Positions 15,259-25,030 are shown, numbered from the stretch's first letter. The stretch: 56,325 nucleotides of DNA from Fibrobacter sp. (GCA_017503015.1 JAFVTX010000016.1:1-56325); one strand, 5' to 3'. The notes: generated by a model not told the origin, from the letters alone. Translations and numbers: made by a program.

Positions 15259-16764
15259 CTAAAACCATTCCTTCTCGTGCATTTGCAGTTTGTGTTGTGC
15301 TGCGTTCATGCGTTCTTCGATGCGGTGGCGCAAAGACCTCATGATGGCTAGGTAAACCTTGCTCTTGCCCACGCCATCTTCGATGCCCGCGTCGATACTC
15401 GGGTTGTCGTTCACTTCGATTACAATCGGGTGTCCGTGCCATTCCTTCAAATCTACGCCGTAAAGGCCGTTGCCGATGAGGCTGCAAATCTTGAGGGCGG
15501 TTTTTACGATTCCGTGAGGCACCATCTCGATGGGGATGCTTTCGCACTTGCCCGAGAAGGATTCGCTCTTCTTGTCATCGCTTTCCCAGTTGTAGATTTG
15601 CCAGTGGCCCTTGGCCATGTGGTACTTGCATGCGTAAAGCGGTTTGCCGTCCAGCACGCCAACGCGCCAGTCGAATTCCGTCGGCGTAAATTCCTGGGCA
15701 ATTAGCAGGTCGCTGTGCTCAAACATCTCGTCGAGAATCTGTTCCAGTTCTTCTTTGTTGGTCACTTTCTTCACGCCCATAGAGAAACTGGAATCCGGCG
15801 ATTTGATGACCATGGGGAACCCGATTTCTTTGGCCAGGGTGTGGCGGTTTTCGGCGTGGGCGATAATCGTCTTCGGCGAATGAATCTTGGCCGCCTGCAT
15901 CAGTTCCTGCAGGTACACTTTGTTGGAACAGCGCAGAATGCTGTCGGGGTCGTCAATCACTGCAATGCCTTGCGACTGGGCACGGCGGGCGAAACTGTAG
16001 GTGTAGTGGTTCACGTTGGTGGTTTCGCGGATAAAAATAGCGTCGAATTCGCCTACGCGCGGGTAGTCCTTCTTAGTAATCATCTCCACGCGGAATCCCG
16101 TTTCTTCGGCAGCCTTGATGAAGTTCTGGATCGCCTGCGCATTGCTCGGCGGCTCGACTTCATCTGGGTTCGTGAGAATGCCCAAGTCATAGAGGTAGTC
16201 CTCTTCTTTACTGGTGGCGTAGCGGGTTTTCTCGAAGTATTCCTGTGCGAATTTATCGACAAATTCCATGTGGGATTCGGGAATTTCATCCACGCAAATG
16301 GGGCGGATGCTCTGGATAAACCACTTTTGCTTAAATACGAATTTCGCGCGAAGGAGCGGTGCCTGGAACAGGCGGTAAAGTTCCTGGGAAAGTTCCAGGT
16401 ATTGGGGACTCACGTTCTGCCCGAAGTATATCGAGAGCACGAATTCCGTGCCGGTCAACTTGTGGAAACTCTTTTGAATCAGCTTGTCGATTTCGTCGGA
16501 GATATGCTTGATGACCGCCGGTGCCTTGAAGTCCCGCATGTTCTTGACGCCTGGAATCACCTTGTGCCCGCGGGCTTCGGCCAATAGCGACACGTAATAG
16601 CCCTTGCTTTGGTAGTTGTAATCGCGGCAAAGGTTGAATACGCGCAGGTTGCGCTCGTTGGTGTACTTGCTGGAAATCAGGTAATCCTGTGCCGAAATGA
16701 TGTCTATGCCCGGAACGTGTAATTTCCAATGCTTGGGGTTGTTTACTACTATAAGTTTCTTCAT
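15259..16764 (-). CDS. RimK-type ATP-grasp ligase with N-terminal RLAN domain
   Basis: A 501-residue ATP-grasp ligase. Residues 1 to about 190 form the RimK-like ATP-grasp N-terminal (RLAN) domain (RNLRVFNLCRDYNYQSKGYYVSLLAEARG region); a pre-ATP-grasp segment with FIRETTNVNHYTY follows, then the ATP-grasp core: KVYLQELM, FPMVIKSPDSSFSMGV (phosphate loop), GVDLKEWHGHPIVIEVNDNPSID (metal-binding Glu/Asn). These enzymes form amide bonds through an acyl phosphate. The start is three bases after the C39-like peptidase gene. Substrate unknown; the family is known to sit beside GCS2 ligases and peptidases. Confidence 0.88.
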   Translation of the reverse strand: MKKLIVVNNPKHWKLHVPGIDIISAQDYLISSKYTNERNLRVFNLCRDYNYQSKGYYVSLLAEARGHKVIPGVKNMRDFKAPAVIKHISDEIDKLIQKSFHKLTGTEFVLSIYFGQNVSPQYLELSQELYRLFQAPLLRAKFVFKQKWFIQSIRPICVDEIPESHMEFVDKFAQEYFEKTRYATSKEEDYLYDLGILTNPDEVEPPSNAQAIQNFIKAAEETGFRVEMITKKDYPRVGEFDAIFIRETTNVNHYTYSFARRAQSQGIAVIDDPDSILRCSNKVYLQELMQAAKIHSPKTIIAHAENRHTLAKEIGFPMVIKSPDSSFSMGVKKVTNKEELEQILDEMFEHSDLLIAQEFTPTEFDWRVGVLDGKPLYACKYHMAKGHWQIYNWESDDKKSESFSGKCESIPIEMVPHGIVKTALKICSLIGNGLYGVDLKEWHGHPIVIEVNDNPSIDAGIEDGVGKSKVYLAIMRSLRHRIEERMNAAQHKLQMHEKEWF

Positions 16765-16767
16765 GAT

Positions 16768-17463
16768 TTACTTTTTTTCTATAACCAAAACATTCCCGTC
16801 GTAGGTCATGACGCCCAGCAAAATGCTGTGGAGCAGACGGAACTTGTCCACCTTGTAGTAGGGCGTCTTGTGGAGCGGATTGGTACCGTCGGGGTCGGCC
16901 ACCATGAATTGTTTCTTGTTGTCGATTCCGTAAACTACGACGAAGTGCCCCATGGGCTCGCCGTGGATGTCGTCGAATACGGACTTGTCGTCTTTGCCGG
17001 TGAATTCCCGCATGCTGCGGTACAGGTAGGTGGCCGAAAGCCCACACAGGACGGGAACTCCTTTCTTGAAGTATTTTTCGAACATGGCTGCCCGCAAGTC
17101 CTCGAATGCAACCTTCCCGCCCAGGTCGATAAAGCGGATGTAGGCCTCGATTGCCTTGCGGAGCTTGGGGGCGTGCTTTGCCTTGTGCAAAAGCTCCAGC
17201 TTTGCCTTCAGTTCGGGCATGCTAAGGGTGCTCCAGGTGGGGTCCAGGAGTGTCAGGTTGAAGGAATGTAACGTGACCTTGAACCCGCGCTTCAGGGCGT
17301 CGATGCCGAGGAACACGCCCAGTGTTCCGCCGTCTTCCAAAAATTCAATTTCGGAGATGAGCTGCTTCAGGGAAATCTTGTAGCCTAGGTGGTTATAGAC
17401 CGCTTGTAGGCTGGTGGGCCCGCAGGTAACGTCGTCGGGCTGCTGCAATATTTTTATATCCAT
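16768..17463 (-). CDS. papain-fold C39-like peptidase of the RLAN cassette
   Basis: A 231-residue protein. I chose the ATG at 17463 because it immediately precedes the conserved start DIKILQQPDDVTCGPTSL with AAAGGC upstream; a longer frame to 17562 gives an unrelated N-terminus. The Cys in DDVTCGPTS (with Gln upstream for the oxyanion hole), the His in GHFVVVYGID and the Asp in VADPDGT make the triad of C39-like double-glycine-type peptidases. No transporter is attached. As first gene of the cassette it probably trims or releases the peptide product of the two ligases. Confidence 0.8.
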   Translation of the reverse strand: MDIKILQQPDDVTCGPTSLQAVYNHLGYKISLKQLISEIEFLEDGGTLGVFLGIDALKRGFKVTLHSFNLTLLDPTWSTLSMPELKAKLELLHKAKHAPKLRKAIEAYIRFIDLGGKVAFEDLRAAMFEKYFKKGVPVLCGLSATYLYRSMREFTGKDDKSVFDDIHGEPMGHFVVVYGIDNKKQFMVADPDGTNPLHKTPYYKVDKFRLLHSILLGVMTYDGNVLVIEKK

Positions 17464-17575
17464 CGTTTTGCCTTTATAAAAGCTTGCCGGTTGCCCGGTG
17501 CTCGTCTGGCGGCTGTCGGGAAGTTTTCCCGGGTCGTCGATGGCGTGCTGTAAAGATACCAATTTTTAATCAGTT

Positions 17576-17606
17576 TTGGCATTTTTTTTTCATTTTTCTA
17601 TATTTA
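17576..17606 (+). promoter_or_regulatory. promoter of pgi
   Basis: TTGGCA (17576-17581), 17-base spacer, TATATTTA (17599-17606). The 35-nt leader carries the Shine-Dalgarno GGAAAGGA. A minus-strand TATCTTTA at 17551-17558 may serve the divergent peptidase operon. Confidence 0.65.
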
Positions 17607-17647
17607 CCCCCGCAACAAATAACCGCGCTTGCGGAAAGGATTAATCT

Positions 17648-19312
17648 ATGTCGAAACTGACTGATTCTCAGGAATGGAAGGCCCTCGAGGCCCACGCCGA
17701 AGTCGCAAAGACTTGGCACATGAAGGAACTCTTCGCTAAGGACCCGGCCCGCGCCGAGAAGTTCAGCCTGGAGGCCTGCGGACTTTTCCTGGACTACTCC
17801 AAGAACATCATCACCGACGAGACCATGGCTAAGCTCCAGGACCTGCTCAAGTCTGCCAATTTCGAAGACATGCGTGCGAAGTTCTTCGGTGGCGAAAAGA
17901 TTAACACCACCGAAAAACGCGCCGTGCTCCACACCGCGCTCCGCTACAAGGGCAAAGATCCGATTTGCGTCGACGGCAAGGACGTGATGCCCGAAGTCCG
18001 CGCCGTGCTCAAGCACATGGAAGACTTCACCCACCTCGTCCGCAGCGGCAAGTGGAAAGGCCACACCGGCAAGTCCATCAAGTACGTGGTGAACATCGGT
18101 ATCGGCGGTTCCGACCTCGGTCCGGTGATGGTCACTGAAGCCCTGAAGCCGTATGCCGACAAGCCGATTGCCGGCGAATACTCCCCGGAAGTCTACTTCG
18201 TTTCTAACATCGACGGCACCCACATGGCCGAGACCCTCAAGAAGGTGAACATCGAAGAGACCCTCTTCATTGTCGCTTCCAAGACCTTCACGACTCTTGA
18301 GACCATGACCAACGCCGAAACCGCAAAGGCCGCTGTGCTCAAGGCTTTCAATGGCGACGAGAAGTCTATCGCCAAGCACTTCGTGGCGCTCTCCACCAAC
18401 ACCGAAGCCGTGTCTGCATTCGGTATTGACACCGCCAACATGTTCGAATTCTGGAACTGGGTCGGCGGCCGCTACTCCCTGTGGTCTGCCATCGGCCTCT
18501 CCATCGCGCTCCGTATCGGTTTCGAGAACTACATGAAGCTCCACCAGGGCGCCTACGAGATGGATCAGCACTTCAAGACCGCCCCGGCCGACAAGAACAT
18601 GCCGGTGATCCTCGCCCTCATCGGCGTGTGGTACAACAACTTCTTCGGTGCATCCAGCTATGCCATGCTCCCGTACGACCAGTACCTGCACCGCCTGGCC
18701 GCCTACTTCCAGCAGGCCGACATGGAATCCAACGGCAAGACCGTCGATCGCAACTCTGCCCGTGTCGATTACCAGACTGGTCCGATCCTCTGGGGCGAAC
18801 CGGGCACCAACGGCCAGCACGCCTTCTACCAGCTCATTCACCAGGGCACTAAGATGATTCCGTGCGACTTCATCGCCCCGGCGAACAGCCACAACAAGGT
18901 CGGCGACCATCACCAGAAGCTGCTCAGCAACTTCTTTGCACAGCCCGAAGCCTTGATGAACGGCAAGACCCTCGCCCAGGCTCAGGAAGAACTCCGCAAG
19001 GACGGCAAGAGCGAAGAAGAAATCGCATTCCTCGCTCCACACAAGGTGTTCGAAGGCAACAAGCCCACCAACTCCATCATGATGGACTACGTTTCTCCGG
19101 AAACGCTGGGCGCTCTCATCGCCATGTATGAACACAAAATCTTTGTGCAGGGCGTTATCTGGAACATCAACAGCTACGACCAGTGGGGTGTTGAACTCGG
19201 CAAGCAGCTCGCGAAGAAGATCCTTCCGGAACTTGCCAAGGCCGATGCCGAACTCAACCACGACAGCTCTACCAACGGGCTCATCAAATGGTTCAAGAAG
19301 CACCAGGCTTAA
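17648..19312 (+). CDS. pgi: glucose-6-phosphate isomerase
   Basis: A 554-residue enzyme interconverting glucose-6-P and fructose-6-P in glycolysis. Signature segments: [53 protein letters not shown] (PGI signature 1 region) and [16 protein letters not shown] (signature 2). Length fits the bacterial/eukaryotic PGI family. Strong codon bias suggests high expression. A good promoter lies upstream and a terminator downstream at 19365. Confidence 0.97.
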   Translation: MSKLTDSQEWKALEAHAEVAKTWHMKELFAKDPARAEKFSLEACGLFLDYSKNIITDETMAKLQDLLKSANFEDMRAKFFGGEKINTTEKRAVLHTALRYKGKDPICVDGKDVMPEVRAVLKHMEDFTHLVRSGKWKGHTGKSIKYVVNIGIGGSDLGPVMVTEALKPYADKPIAGEYSPEVYFVSNIDGTHMAETLKKVNIEETLFIVASKTFTTLETMTNAETAKAAVLKAFNGDEKSIAKHFVALSTNTEAVSAFGIDTANMFEFWNWVGGRYSLWSAIGLSIALRIGFENYMKLHQGAYEMDQHFKTAPADKNMPVILALIGVWYNNFFGASSYAMLPYDQYLHRLAAYFQQADMESNGKTVDRNSARVDYQTGPILWGEPGTNGQHAFYQLIHQGTKMIPCDFIAPANSHNKVGDHHQKLLSNFFAQPEALMNGKTLAQAQEELRKDGKSEEEIAFLAPHKVFEGNKPTNSIMMDYVSPETLGALIAMYEHKIFVQGVIWNINSYDQWGVELGKQLAKKILPELAKADAELNHDSSTNGLIKWFKKHQA

Positions 19313-19364
19313 AATTTTTCTGGAGCGGAGCCACAGGCTAAGCGATAGAATCCATACTAGAATA

Positions 19365-19403
19365 AAAACCGCATCCGCAATGGTGCGGTTTTCTTTGTTT
19401 TTT
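19365..19403 (+). terminator. terminator after pgi
   Basis: AAAACCGCA, ten-base loop, TGCGGTTTT, then a T-rich tail that becomes TATATCTT (19403-19410), the -10-like element of the next gene. Confidence 0.85.
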
Positions 19404-19410
19404 ATATCTT
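19403..19410 (+). promoter_or_regulatory. -10-like element of a leaderless gene
   Basis: TATATCTT six bases before the ATG at 19417; no Shine-Dalgarno. Confidence 0.45.
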
Positions 19411-19416
19411 TTGCGT

Positions 19417-20616
19417 ATGCGGTTTATAAAAGCTTTATCGTGCCTTTTGTTCTTTGCAAGCTTTGCCTTGGCCGACGCTATCCCCGCGAGCGCTCTTGCG
19501 ACAGGCGGCGCCGTGACCCGCGACCAGCAGCTGCGCGAAATCCGCGACATCATGCGTGGTGGCCGTGGCGGCTATATCGACCTGGGTTTCAACTATCTGC
19601 CCTTCAGGACCCAGACTCCGCTGGAAAGCCCCTACGGCGAGCACGAGGGCTATGCCTTCAAGCACCATTTTGCTGGCTTTGGCAGTGGCGAAGTGACAAA
19701 GAACAATCACCTGGGTTTCTTGCTCTGGTTCGAACGTTCCGGTTGGGATGGCGAGGACTTTTTCTTCTGGCCCATGTACAATGACTTTTCCATTGCCCGT
19801 TCCGTGACCACCTGGGGCCTTACCTACACCCAGTCGGCCATGAATTTTACCATGGCGGGTGGTATGCAGCATCAGAACGTGGAATATGTGGGGGATGTTT
19901 ATCCTCACGAGAACGATTCCCTGCTTTATTCTTGGGGACTTGTCCGTTGGGGCCGCACAAGCGTTCAGGCGAATTATCACAAGGCACACTGGCAGTCCGT
20001 AAGGATTTCCATGGACCTGGAATCCAGGGCCATTTATGGCGGTAGGGGGCGTGGCCCCCTGACTTACCTGCCCAATATCGACGTGACTATTTATAACGGT
20101 AAGGGCGACGACGATTCCGTCCGTGTTTTCTGGGAGCAGAACCTGTTTGCCCAGGTGCTCTACGGCGAGGTGTCCTTCGATTTCCCCCGCAAGGAATTCC
20201 ATTCGGCGGCCCTGAAGTATTACCCGGATCCCTCCCGCATGGTGGCCATCGAGGCGACCTGCCTGCGCCGTAACGTGCGGCATGGCGCCAAGGACCTGCT
20301 CTGGGGCGGCGGTATCGAACTGCCCTTTGTGCGGTTCGCCTATAACTCCAGCTATGACTACGAGACATTCTTCCATGCCAAGGGAACGTTCCTGGTGGAA
20401 TTCCAGTTCAACTTGGCTACCATTGACGGACTGTTGTTCGCCCGGGGCGGGACACGCTCTGCCCCCATGGAGACCCTGAACATCGAAAGGAAGAAAAATT
20501 TCGAGAGCAAGGACAGCAAGGGCCTCGACCTGATGGGTGGCGCAAAGAGCGAACCCAAGACAATAGAAGCCAAGGGTATCCGTTACGAAAAGTCCGGCAG
20601 CGAAGGAGGCAAGTGA
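19417..20616 (+). CDS. exported protein of unknown function, probable outer-membrane beta-barrel
   Basis: A 399-residue protein. The ATG at 19417 opens a signal peptide cleaved about after ALA (residue 20). The mature protein is rich in short alternating hydrophobic/polar aromatic segments (YIDLGFNYLPF, SWGLVRWGRTSVQANYH), as in outer-membrane barrels, and ends in a charged Lys/Glu-rich tail. I do not recognise the family. The downstream lipoprotein overlaps its stop by one base, so the two form a translationally coupled pair. Confidence 0.75.
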   Translation: MRFIKALSCLLFFASFALADAIPASALATGGAVTRDQQLREIRDIMRGGRGGYIDLGFNYLPFRTQTPLESPYGEHEGYAFKHHFAGFGSGEVTKNNHLGFLLWFERSGWDGEDFFFWPMYNDFSIARSVTTWGLTYTQSAMNFTMAGGMQHQNVEYVGDVYPHENDSLLYSWGLVRWGRTSVQANYHKAHWQSVRISMDLESRAIYGGRGRGPLTYLPNIDVTIYNGKGDDDSVRVFWEQNLFAQVLYGEVSFDFPRKEFHSAALKYYPDPSRMVAIEATCLRRNVRHGAKDLLWGGGIELPFVRFAYNSSYDYETFFHAKGTFLVEFQFNLATIDGLLFARGGTRSAPMETLNIERKKNFESKDSKGLDLMGGAKSEPKTIEAKGIRYEKSGSEGGK

Positions 20617-21119
20617 TGAAGTCTAAAACTTTGCGATTGTCGCTGATGGCCGAAGTCTTGGCCTGCTGCTTTGTTCTGTCCGGCTGTATCAGCCATTGGT
20701 TCGAGGATTCTACTACCCGCCTGCAGATTGAAAATAGGACCGGAGCAGACATAATCGAAATCGATATTGTCTCCGAAGATGAACGGACCGTCCGCCCCTG
20801 GATTCAGGATACCATCAAGGACAGTTCGGTGAGCCGTGTCTATGAAGAGGACTGGGTTGGGGATTTCAAGGGACGGATACTTTATACGAATTTCGTGTAT
20901 CCGTGTTCATGTGGATTGACAAGGGCCGTTGTCTCTAAATCGGGTGAATCGGTCGCCTCCGATTCGTTCACGACTTGGCCTGAGCCCACTGAGAAGAACT
21001 GTACCTGCGCGGATTCCCGTGTCGAAAAGGGATGGTTCGACATAAGCCTTTCCGGTGGCAGCCTGTATCTTGTGTTCACGCGTAACCCCGACGGAACCCT
21101 CCATTTCGAATCGCGGTAG
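20616..21119 (+). CDS. lipoprotein of unknown function, coupled to the upstream exported protein
   Basis: A 167-residue protein with a lipobox LSGC at residues 20-23. The ATG at 20616 (TGATG overlap with the upstream stop) is preceded by AAGGAGG at 20602-20608, an ideal Shine-Dalgarno; a GTG at 20613 is possible but worse placed. The mature part has four Cys (CSC and CTC pairs) that may form disulfides. No family recognised. Confidence 0.75.
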   Translation: MKSKTLRLSLMAEVLACCFVLSGCISHWFEDSTTRLQIENRTGADIIEIDIVSEDERTVRPWIQDTIKDSSVSRVYEEDWVGDFKGRILYTNFVYPCSCGLTRAVVSKSGESVASDSFTTWPEPTEKNCTCADSRVEKGWFDISLSGGSLYLVFTRNPDGTLHFESR

Positions 21120-21133
21120 ATTTCCCGCTGTCA

Positions 21134-21284
21134 CCCCGGGCTTGCCTGCCCTGAGTGCAATCGAAGGGTCCCGGGGTCATCCTCGCTTCCTTTCTCGTCA
21201 TCCTCGCGCAGGCGAGGATCCGCTTGCAGCCACCCCTGCCACCCTGGGCTTGCCTGCCCTGAGTGCAATCGAAGGGTCCCGGGG
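21134..21284. repeat. duplicated repeat with enclosed GTCAT palindrome
   Basis: In the 352-nt gap before smc a unit of about 43 nt (starting CCCCGGGCTTGCCTG, containing CTGAGTGCAATCGAAGG, ending TCCCGGGG) occurs at 21134-21176 and again at 21241-21284. Between them lies a GTCATCCTCGCGC palindrome (21197-21221). A diverged TGAGCTTGTCGAATGG follows at 21329. Confidence 0.8.
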
Positions 21285-21384
21285 CCACACGAACCAACTC
21301 CTTCGTCATGGCGGCCGGAGCCTGCCATGAGCTTGTCGAATGGGTGAACATGACGAGAATATTTTTTAATTCCACATTTCATTT

Positions 21385-21426
21385 CCTAATCCCTAACCAC
21401 CAACCACCAACCACTAACCACTAATC
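21385..21426. repeat. heptamer tandem array before smc
   Basis: Six 7-bp units in order CCTAATC, CCTAACC, ACCAACC, ACCAACC, ACTAACC, ACTAATC. The unit order is nearly identical to the array before gatB at 28944. It ends about 20 bases before a TACATTTT -10-like element (21447). Confidence 0.88.
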
Positions 21427-21471
21427 ATTATCTTCTGCCCACTTCCTACATTTTTACTACATTAATCTATA

Positions 21472-24400
21472 GTGCAGATTACAAAGCTCAAAATATACGG
21501 TTTCAAGTCCTTTGCCCAAAGGACCGAAATCAATTTCCCCACCAAGGGCCTTACGGCGGTGGTGGGTCCTAACGGCTGCGGCAAGTCCAACATTACCGAC
21601 GCCATCCGTTGGGTCTTGGGCGAGCAGCGCGCCGCCACGCTCCGTATGAGCAAGATGCAAGACGTGATTTTCAGCGGTACCGAAGAGCGTGCCGCCATGA
21701 GCCTTGCCGAAGTTTCCATTGTCATCGACAACAGCGATGGTGCCCTGAGTTCCGAATATTCCGAAATTATAGTCACCCGTCGTGTCCATAGGGACGGCAC
21801 CGGCGAATACCTGATTAACAACCAGGAGTGCCGGTTGAGGGACGTCCACGCCCTGCTTTTTGACTCGGGCCTGGGTTCCAGCACCTATTCCCAGATGAAC
21901 GCCGACATGATCAAGGCGGTGCTTTCCGACAAGGCCGACGACCGTCGCGTGCTTTTTGAAGAAGCCGCCGGCGTGAGCAAGTACCGCCAGCAGCGCAAGG
22001 AGGCCACCCGCCAGCTGGAACGTGTCCAGATGGACATGGCCCGCGTAGAGGACAACCTCCGCTCTGTGCGCCGTTCCGTGCGCCTTTACGAGACCCAGGC
22101 CGAAAAGGTCAAGGAGTTCAAGTGGCTGAGCGGCCGCCTCAGGAGCCTGGACCTTTCTGTAAGCCTGGACAAGTACGAAGATTTCAAGGAAAGCCTCACG
22201 ACCCTGGATACCACCAGCCGCCGCATGAACCACGAGGTGGAATCGGCCAAGACCAAGGCCATGGAACTCCAGACCCGCATTGAAGAAAAGAAGCTTGCCA
22301 TCAGCGAGGACGAGAACAACTACCGCGAGCTGGAACAGCAGGTGCAGCAGGCGACTCTAGCCCTGAACGACCTGAACAACCAGATTATACGCCTCCGGGA
22401 TTCCGTTTCTTCGCTAGAAGCAGCGAACCAGAAGGCCGCCTCTGAAATTGAAATCAGCGAAGGCAAGACCCGGGAACTTCAAGAAGAACGCGTCCGTCTT
22501 GAAGAAGAAAACGAGGTCCTGAAAAGCGACAGCGGCATCGAGGAACTGAACGCCCGCTTGGAGCGGGAAAAGGAAATTTTGCAGGTCATGCGGGACAAGC
22601 TGGACGACCTGCGCGGCCAGTCCAGGGAACTGTCCAATGAACGCCTGACCGCCGCCAACCGCGTAGCCTCCCTCCAGGGGCGTTTTGAACGTCTGGACGC
22701 CGAATCCGACATGCTCCGGGGAAGCGTTTCCCGCTGGAACGACGAAGCGGGCGAGCTGCGGAACCGCAAGTCCGAAACGGAATCCGCCATCCGCGACATG
22801 GAAGCGGGCATGGAAGCTACCGCCCGTGAACTGGAAATTTTGAACGAACGCAAGGCTTCCCTGGAATCCACGCTGGATGGCAAGAATGCCGACCTGGCCA
22901 ATGCCCAGCAGGAACTGCAGGCTTTGCAGAACGAGTGTGCCGCCCTGGAATCCCGGATTGAGGTGCTGCAGAGCGTCAACGACGAAGGAACGGATGCCGG
23001 CAAGTGGATTCGCGAAAACAAGGCGGGTCTTGTCCGCGGGTTCCTTTCGGAACATATCAGCGCCGCTCCGGAATACGCCTCCCAGGTAGAGGCAGCCCTG
23101 GGCGATTGTCTGGACAGTGCCGTGGTGGAAAGCCGCGACGGCCTCCGTGAAATTGTAGAAGGGCTCCGTAGCGAGAACGCCGGCAAGGCGGTGCTCGCCC
23201 TGATGGATTCCCTGGAACTTGCACCTGTGCCGGAACTGAACCACCCCGGAATCAGGGGTGCCTTGAGCAGCTTTGTCACTTGCGACGACACCACACGGAC
23301 TTTTGTACAGAATCTTCTGAGCCGCTATTTCTTGGTGGATTCTCTAGATACGGCCCTGGACCTGGCCCGTGAACACAGAAATTCTGATTTCTGCTTCGTG
23401 GCGGACAAGGTTATCGTAAAGACCAACGGTCTGGTGAGCCAGGGAGCAAATACCGCCGGGGCCCTCAGCCGCAAGAACGAGATTGCCCAGGCCACGGAGC
23501 GTCTGGCTGCTGTACAGGGACAGGTCGCCCAGAAGCAGGCCGCTCTGGAATCTCTCCAGGCAGAAATTGATGAAACCAGGCAGATGCTGACTTCTGCCTC
23601 CGACGAGATTCTCGAAAAGAACAATGCGCTCCGGGCAGGGGAGGCTGGCATTTCGATCCAGAAGAACACCCTGGAATCGGTGGCCTCCCGACTTGAAAAA
23701 CTGGAAGCGGACATTGCCGAAAGCGAAGGCCGTATAGCCACCGCCGAATCCCAGAAGTCTAGCGATGCGGACCTGAACGAGGCCAAGGCCGCCATGGAAA
23801 GCGCCGAGGCGGAATATGCCCGGGTGAATGACGAACTTGTAGAACAGGAAACCCTGTTCCGCGAAAAGGACGAAGAAGTCCGCGACTTGGAAAGGACATC
23901 CCAGGACAAGGCCGCGAAGCTCTCCCAGAATACGGACCGCCTGAGAAACATCGCCGACCAGGTCCAGTTCCTCGGGGATTCCATCGAGTCCCGCAAGCGG
24001 GATATGGAGACCAACAAGATTTCTATGGAAAAGGCCGCCCGGGATATCGATGACCTGGGAGCCTCCGTCCAGGAGAAGGATTCCGCCCTTCGCGAGTTGG
24101 AAGGTCGGCGCGACGCCGCCCGTGAACGCTACGAAGTGGTCAGCGGCGACCTGGACAGCTGGCGGAGCGAGCTGGACACCATCCGCGACGACATGATCGA
24201 CAAGATGAAGGAGCTGAACGAGGTGGGCCGCAAGCAAGAAGCCCTGCAGTCCAACCTGGATCGCCTCCAGGAACGCCTCCAGAATGAATGGTCCTTCGAC
24301 CTGCAGGCTCCCGAAGAATTTGAGCGTGTGGAATACAGCCAGCCCGAGGCGGACAAGGAAATTCGCGAACTCCGCGGGAAAATCAAGGAATTGGGCCCCA

Positions 24401-25026
24401 TCAACGTGAACGTGATGGAGGACTACGAAGACGAAAAGAAGCGTTTGGAAGAAGTGGAAATCCAGTTCAACGATCTGGACCGTGCCCGCGCCTCGCTGGA
24501 TCGCACCATCACCAAGCTGGACGATATCGCCCGCAACCGCTACCTGGAAACCTTCGAACGGATCCAGAAGAACTTCCAGTTCGTGTTCAGCAAGCTGTTC
24601 CTGAACGGCGAAACCAAGATGAGCCTGGTGGAAAAGCTGGACGAAAACGGCAAGCCCGGCGATATCCTGGATGCGGACATCGAAATCAACGTTCGACCCA
24701 CCGGCAAGAAGATGCGCGGCATCAAGGCCCTTTCCGGCGGTGAACACGCCCTGACCGCAACGGCCCTGCTCTTTGCCATCTACATGGAAAAGCCCTCGCC
24801 TTACTGCGTGCTGGACGAAGTGGACGGCCCGCTTGACGATGCCAACGTGGGCCGCTTCATGGCGCTGCTCCGTGAATTCAGCAAGCAGACCCTGTTCATC
24901 GTGGTGACCCATAACAAGCGCACCATGGCCGAAGCCGACATGCTCTACGGTGTGACCCAGGAAATCAAGGGCATTTCCCGCATCGCCAGCGTGCAACTGG
25001 CCGACGCCACCAAGTTCGCGATATGA
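21472..25026 (+). CDS. smc: chromosome segregation ATPase SMC
   Basis: An 1184-residue SMC protein starting with GTG. Residues 1-160: head with Walker A GPNGCGKSN and the FKSF motif. About 165-500 and 660-1010: long heptad-rich coiled coils. About 515-650: globular hinge. C-terminal head: signature LSGGEHALTA and Walker B with D-loop VLDEVDGPLDDANV (the usual VDAALDDAN is slightly altered). It works with ScpA and ScpB in chromosome condensation and segregation. Length matches bacterial SMC. The repeat-filled gap upstream includes the heptamer array. Confidence 0.97.
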   Translation: MQITKLKIYGFKSFAQRTEINFPTKGLTAVVGPNGCGKSNITDAIRWVLGEQRAATLRMSKMQDVIFSGTEERAAMSLAEVSIVIDNSDGALSSEYSEIIVTRRVHRDGTGEYLINNQECRLRDVHALLFDSGLGSSTYSQMNADMIKAVLSDKADDRRVLFEEAAGVSKYRQQRKEATRQLERVQMDMARVEDNLRSVRRSVRLYETQAEKVKEFKWLSGRLRSLDLSVSLDKYEDFKESLTTLDTTSRRMNHEVESAKTKAMELQTRIEEKKLAISEDENNYRELEQQVQQATLALNDLNNQIIRLRDSVSSLEAANQKAASEIEISEGKTRELQEERVRLEEENEVLKSDSGIEELNARLEREKEILQVMRDKLDDLRGQSRELSNERLTAANRVASLQGRFERLDAESDMLRGSVSRWNDEAGELRNRKSETESAIRDMEAGMEATARELEILNERKASLESTLDGKNADLANAQQELQALQNECAALESRIEVLQSVNDEGTDAGKWIRENKAGLVRGFLSEHISAAPEYASQVEAALGDCLDSAVVESRDGLREIVEGLRSENAGKAVLALMDSLELAPVPELNHPGIRGALSSFVTCDDTTRTFVQNLLSRYFLVDSLDTALDLAREHRNSDFCFVADKVIVKTNGLVSQGANTAGALSRKNEIAQATERLAAVQGQVAQKQAALESLQAEIDETRQMLTSASDEILEKNNALRAGEAGISIQKNTLESVASRLEKLEADIAESEGRIATAESQKSSDADLNEAKAAMESAEAEYARVNDELVEQETLFREKDEEVRDLERTSQDKAAKLSQNTDRLRNIADQVQFLGDSIESRKRDMETNKISMEKAARDIDDLGASVQEKDSALRELEGRRDAARERYEVVSGDLDSWRSELDTIRDDMIDKMKELNEVGRKQEALQSNLDRLQERLQNEWSFDLQAPEEFERVEYSQPEADKEIRELRGKIKELGPINVNVMEDYEDEKKRLEEVEIQFNDLDRARASLDRTITKLDDIARNRYLETFERIQKNFQFVFSKLFLNGETKMSLVEKLDENGKPGDILDADIEINVRPTGKKMRGIKALSGGEHALTATALLFAIYMEKPSPYCVLDEVDGPLDDANVGRFMALLREFSKQTLFIVVTHNKRTMAEADMLYGVTQEIKGISRIASVQLADATKFAI

Positions 25027-25030
25027 TAGC

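Noticed and set aside
17570-19303. A 577-codon minus-strand frame opposite pgi
   Set aside because: Same artefact of codon bias; no recognisable motifs, while the plus strand is unmistakable Pgi.
21055-21382. Overlapping small frames in the gap before smc containing two copies of an LSAIEGSRGH-like segment
   Set aside because: The repeated peptide simply reflects the duplicated 43-bp DNA repeat; open on both strands, no start signals.
21385-21426. Heptamer arrays as CRISPR or telomere remnants
   Set aside because: Units are 7 bp, contiguous and degenerate without spacers, and sit at promoters of chromosomal genes, so neither CRISPR nor telomere fits.
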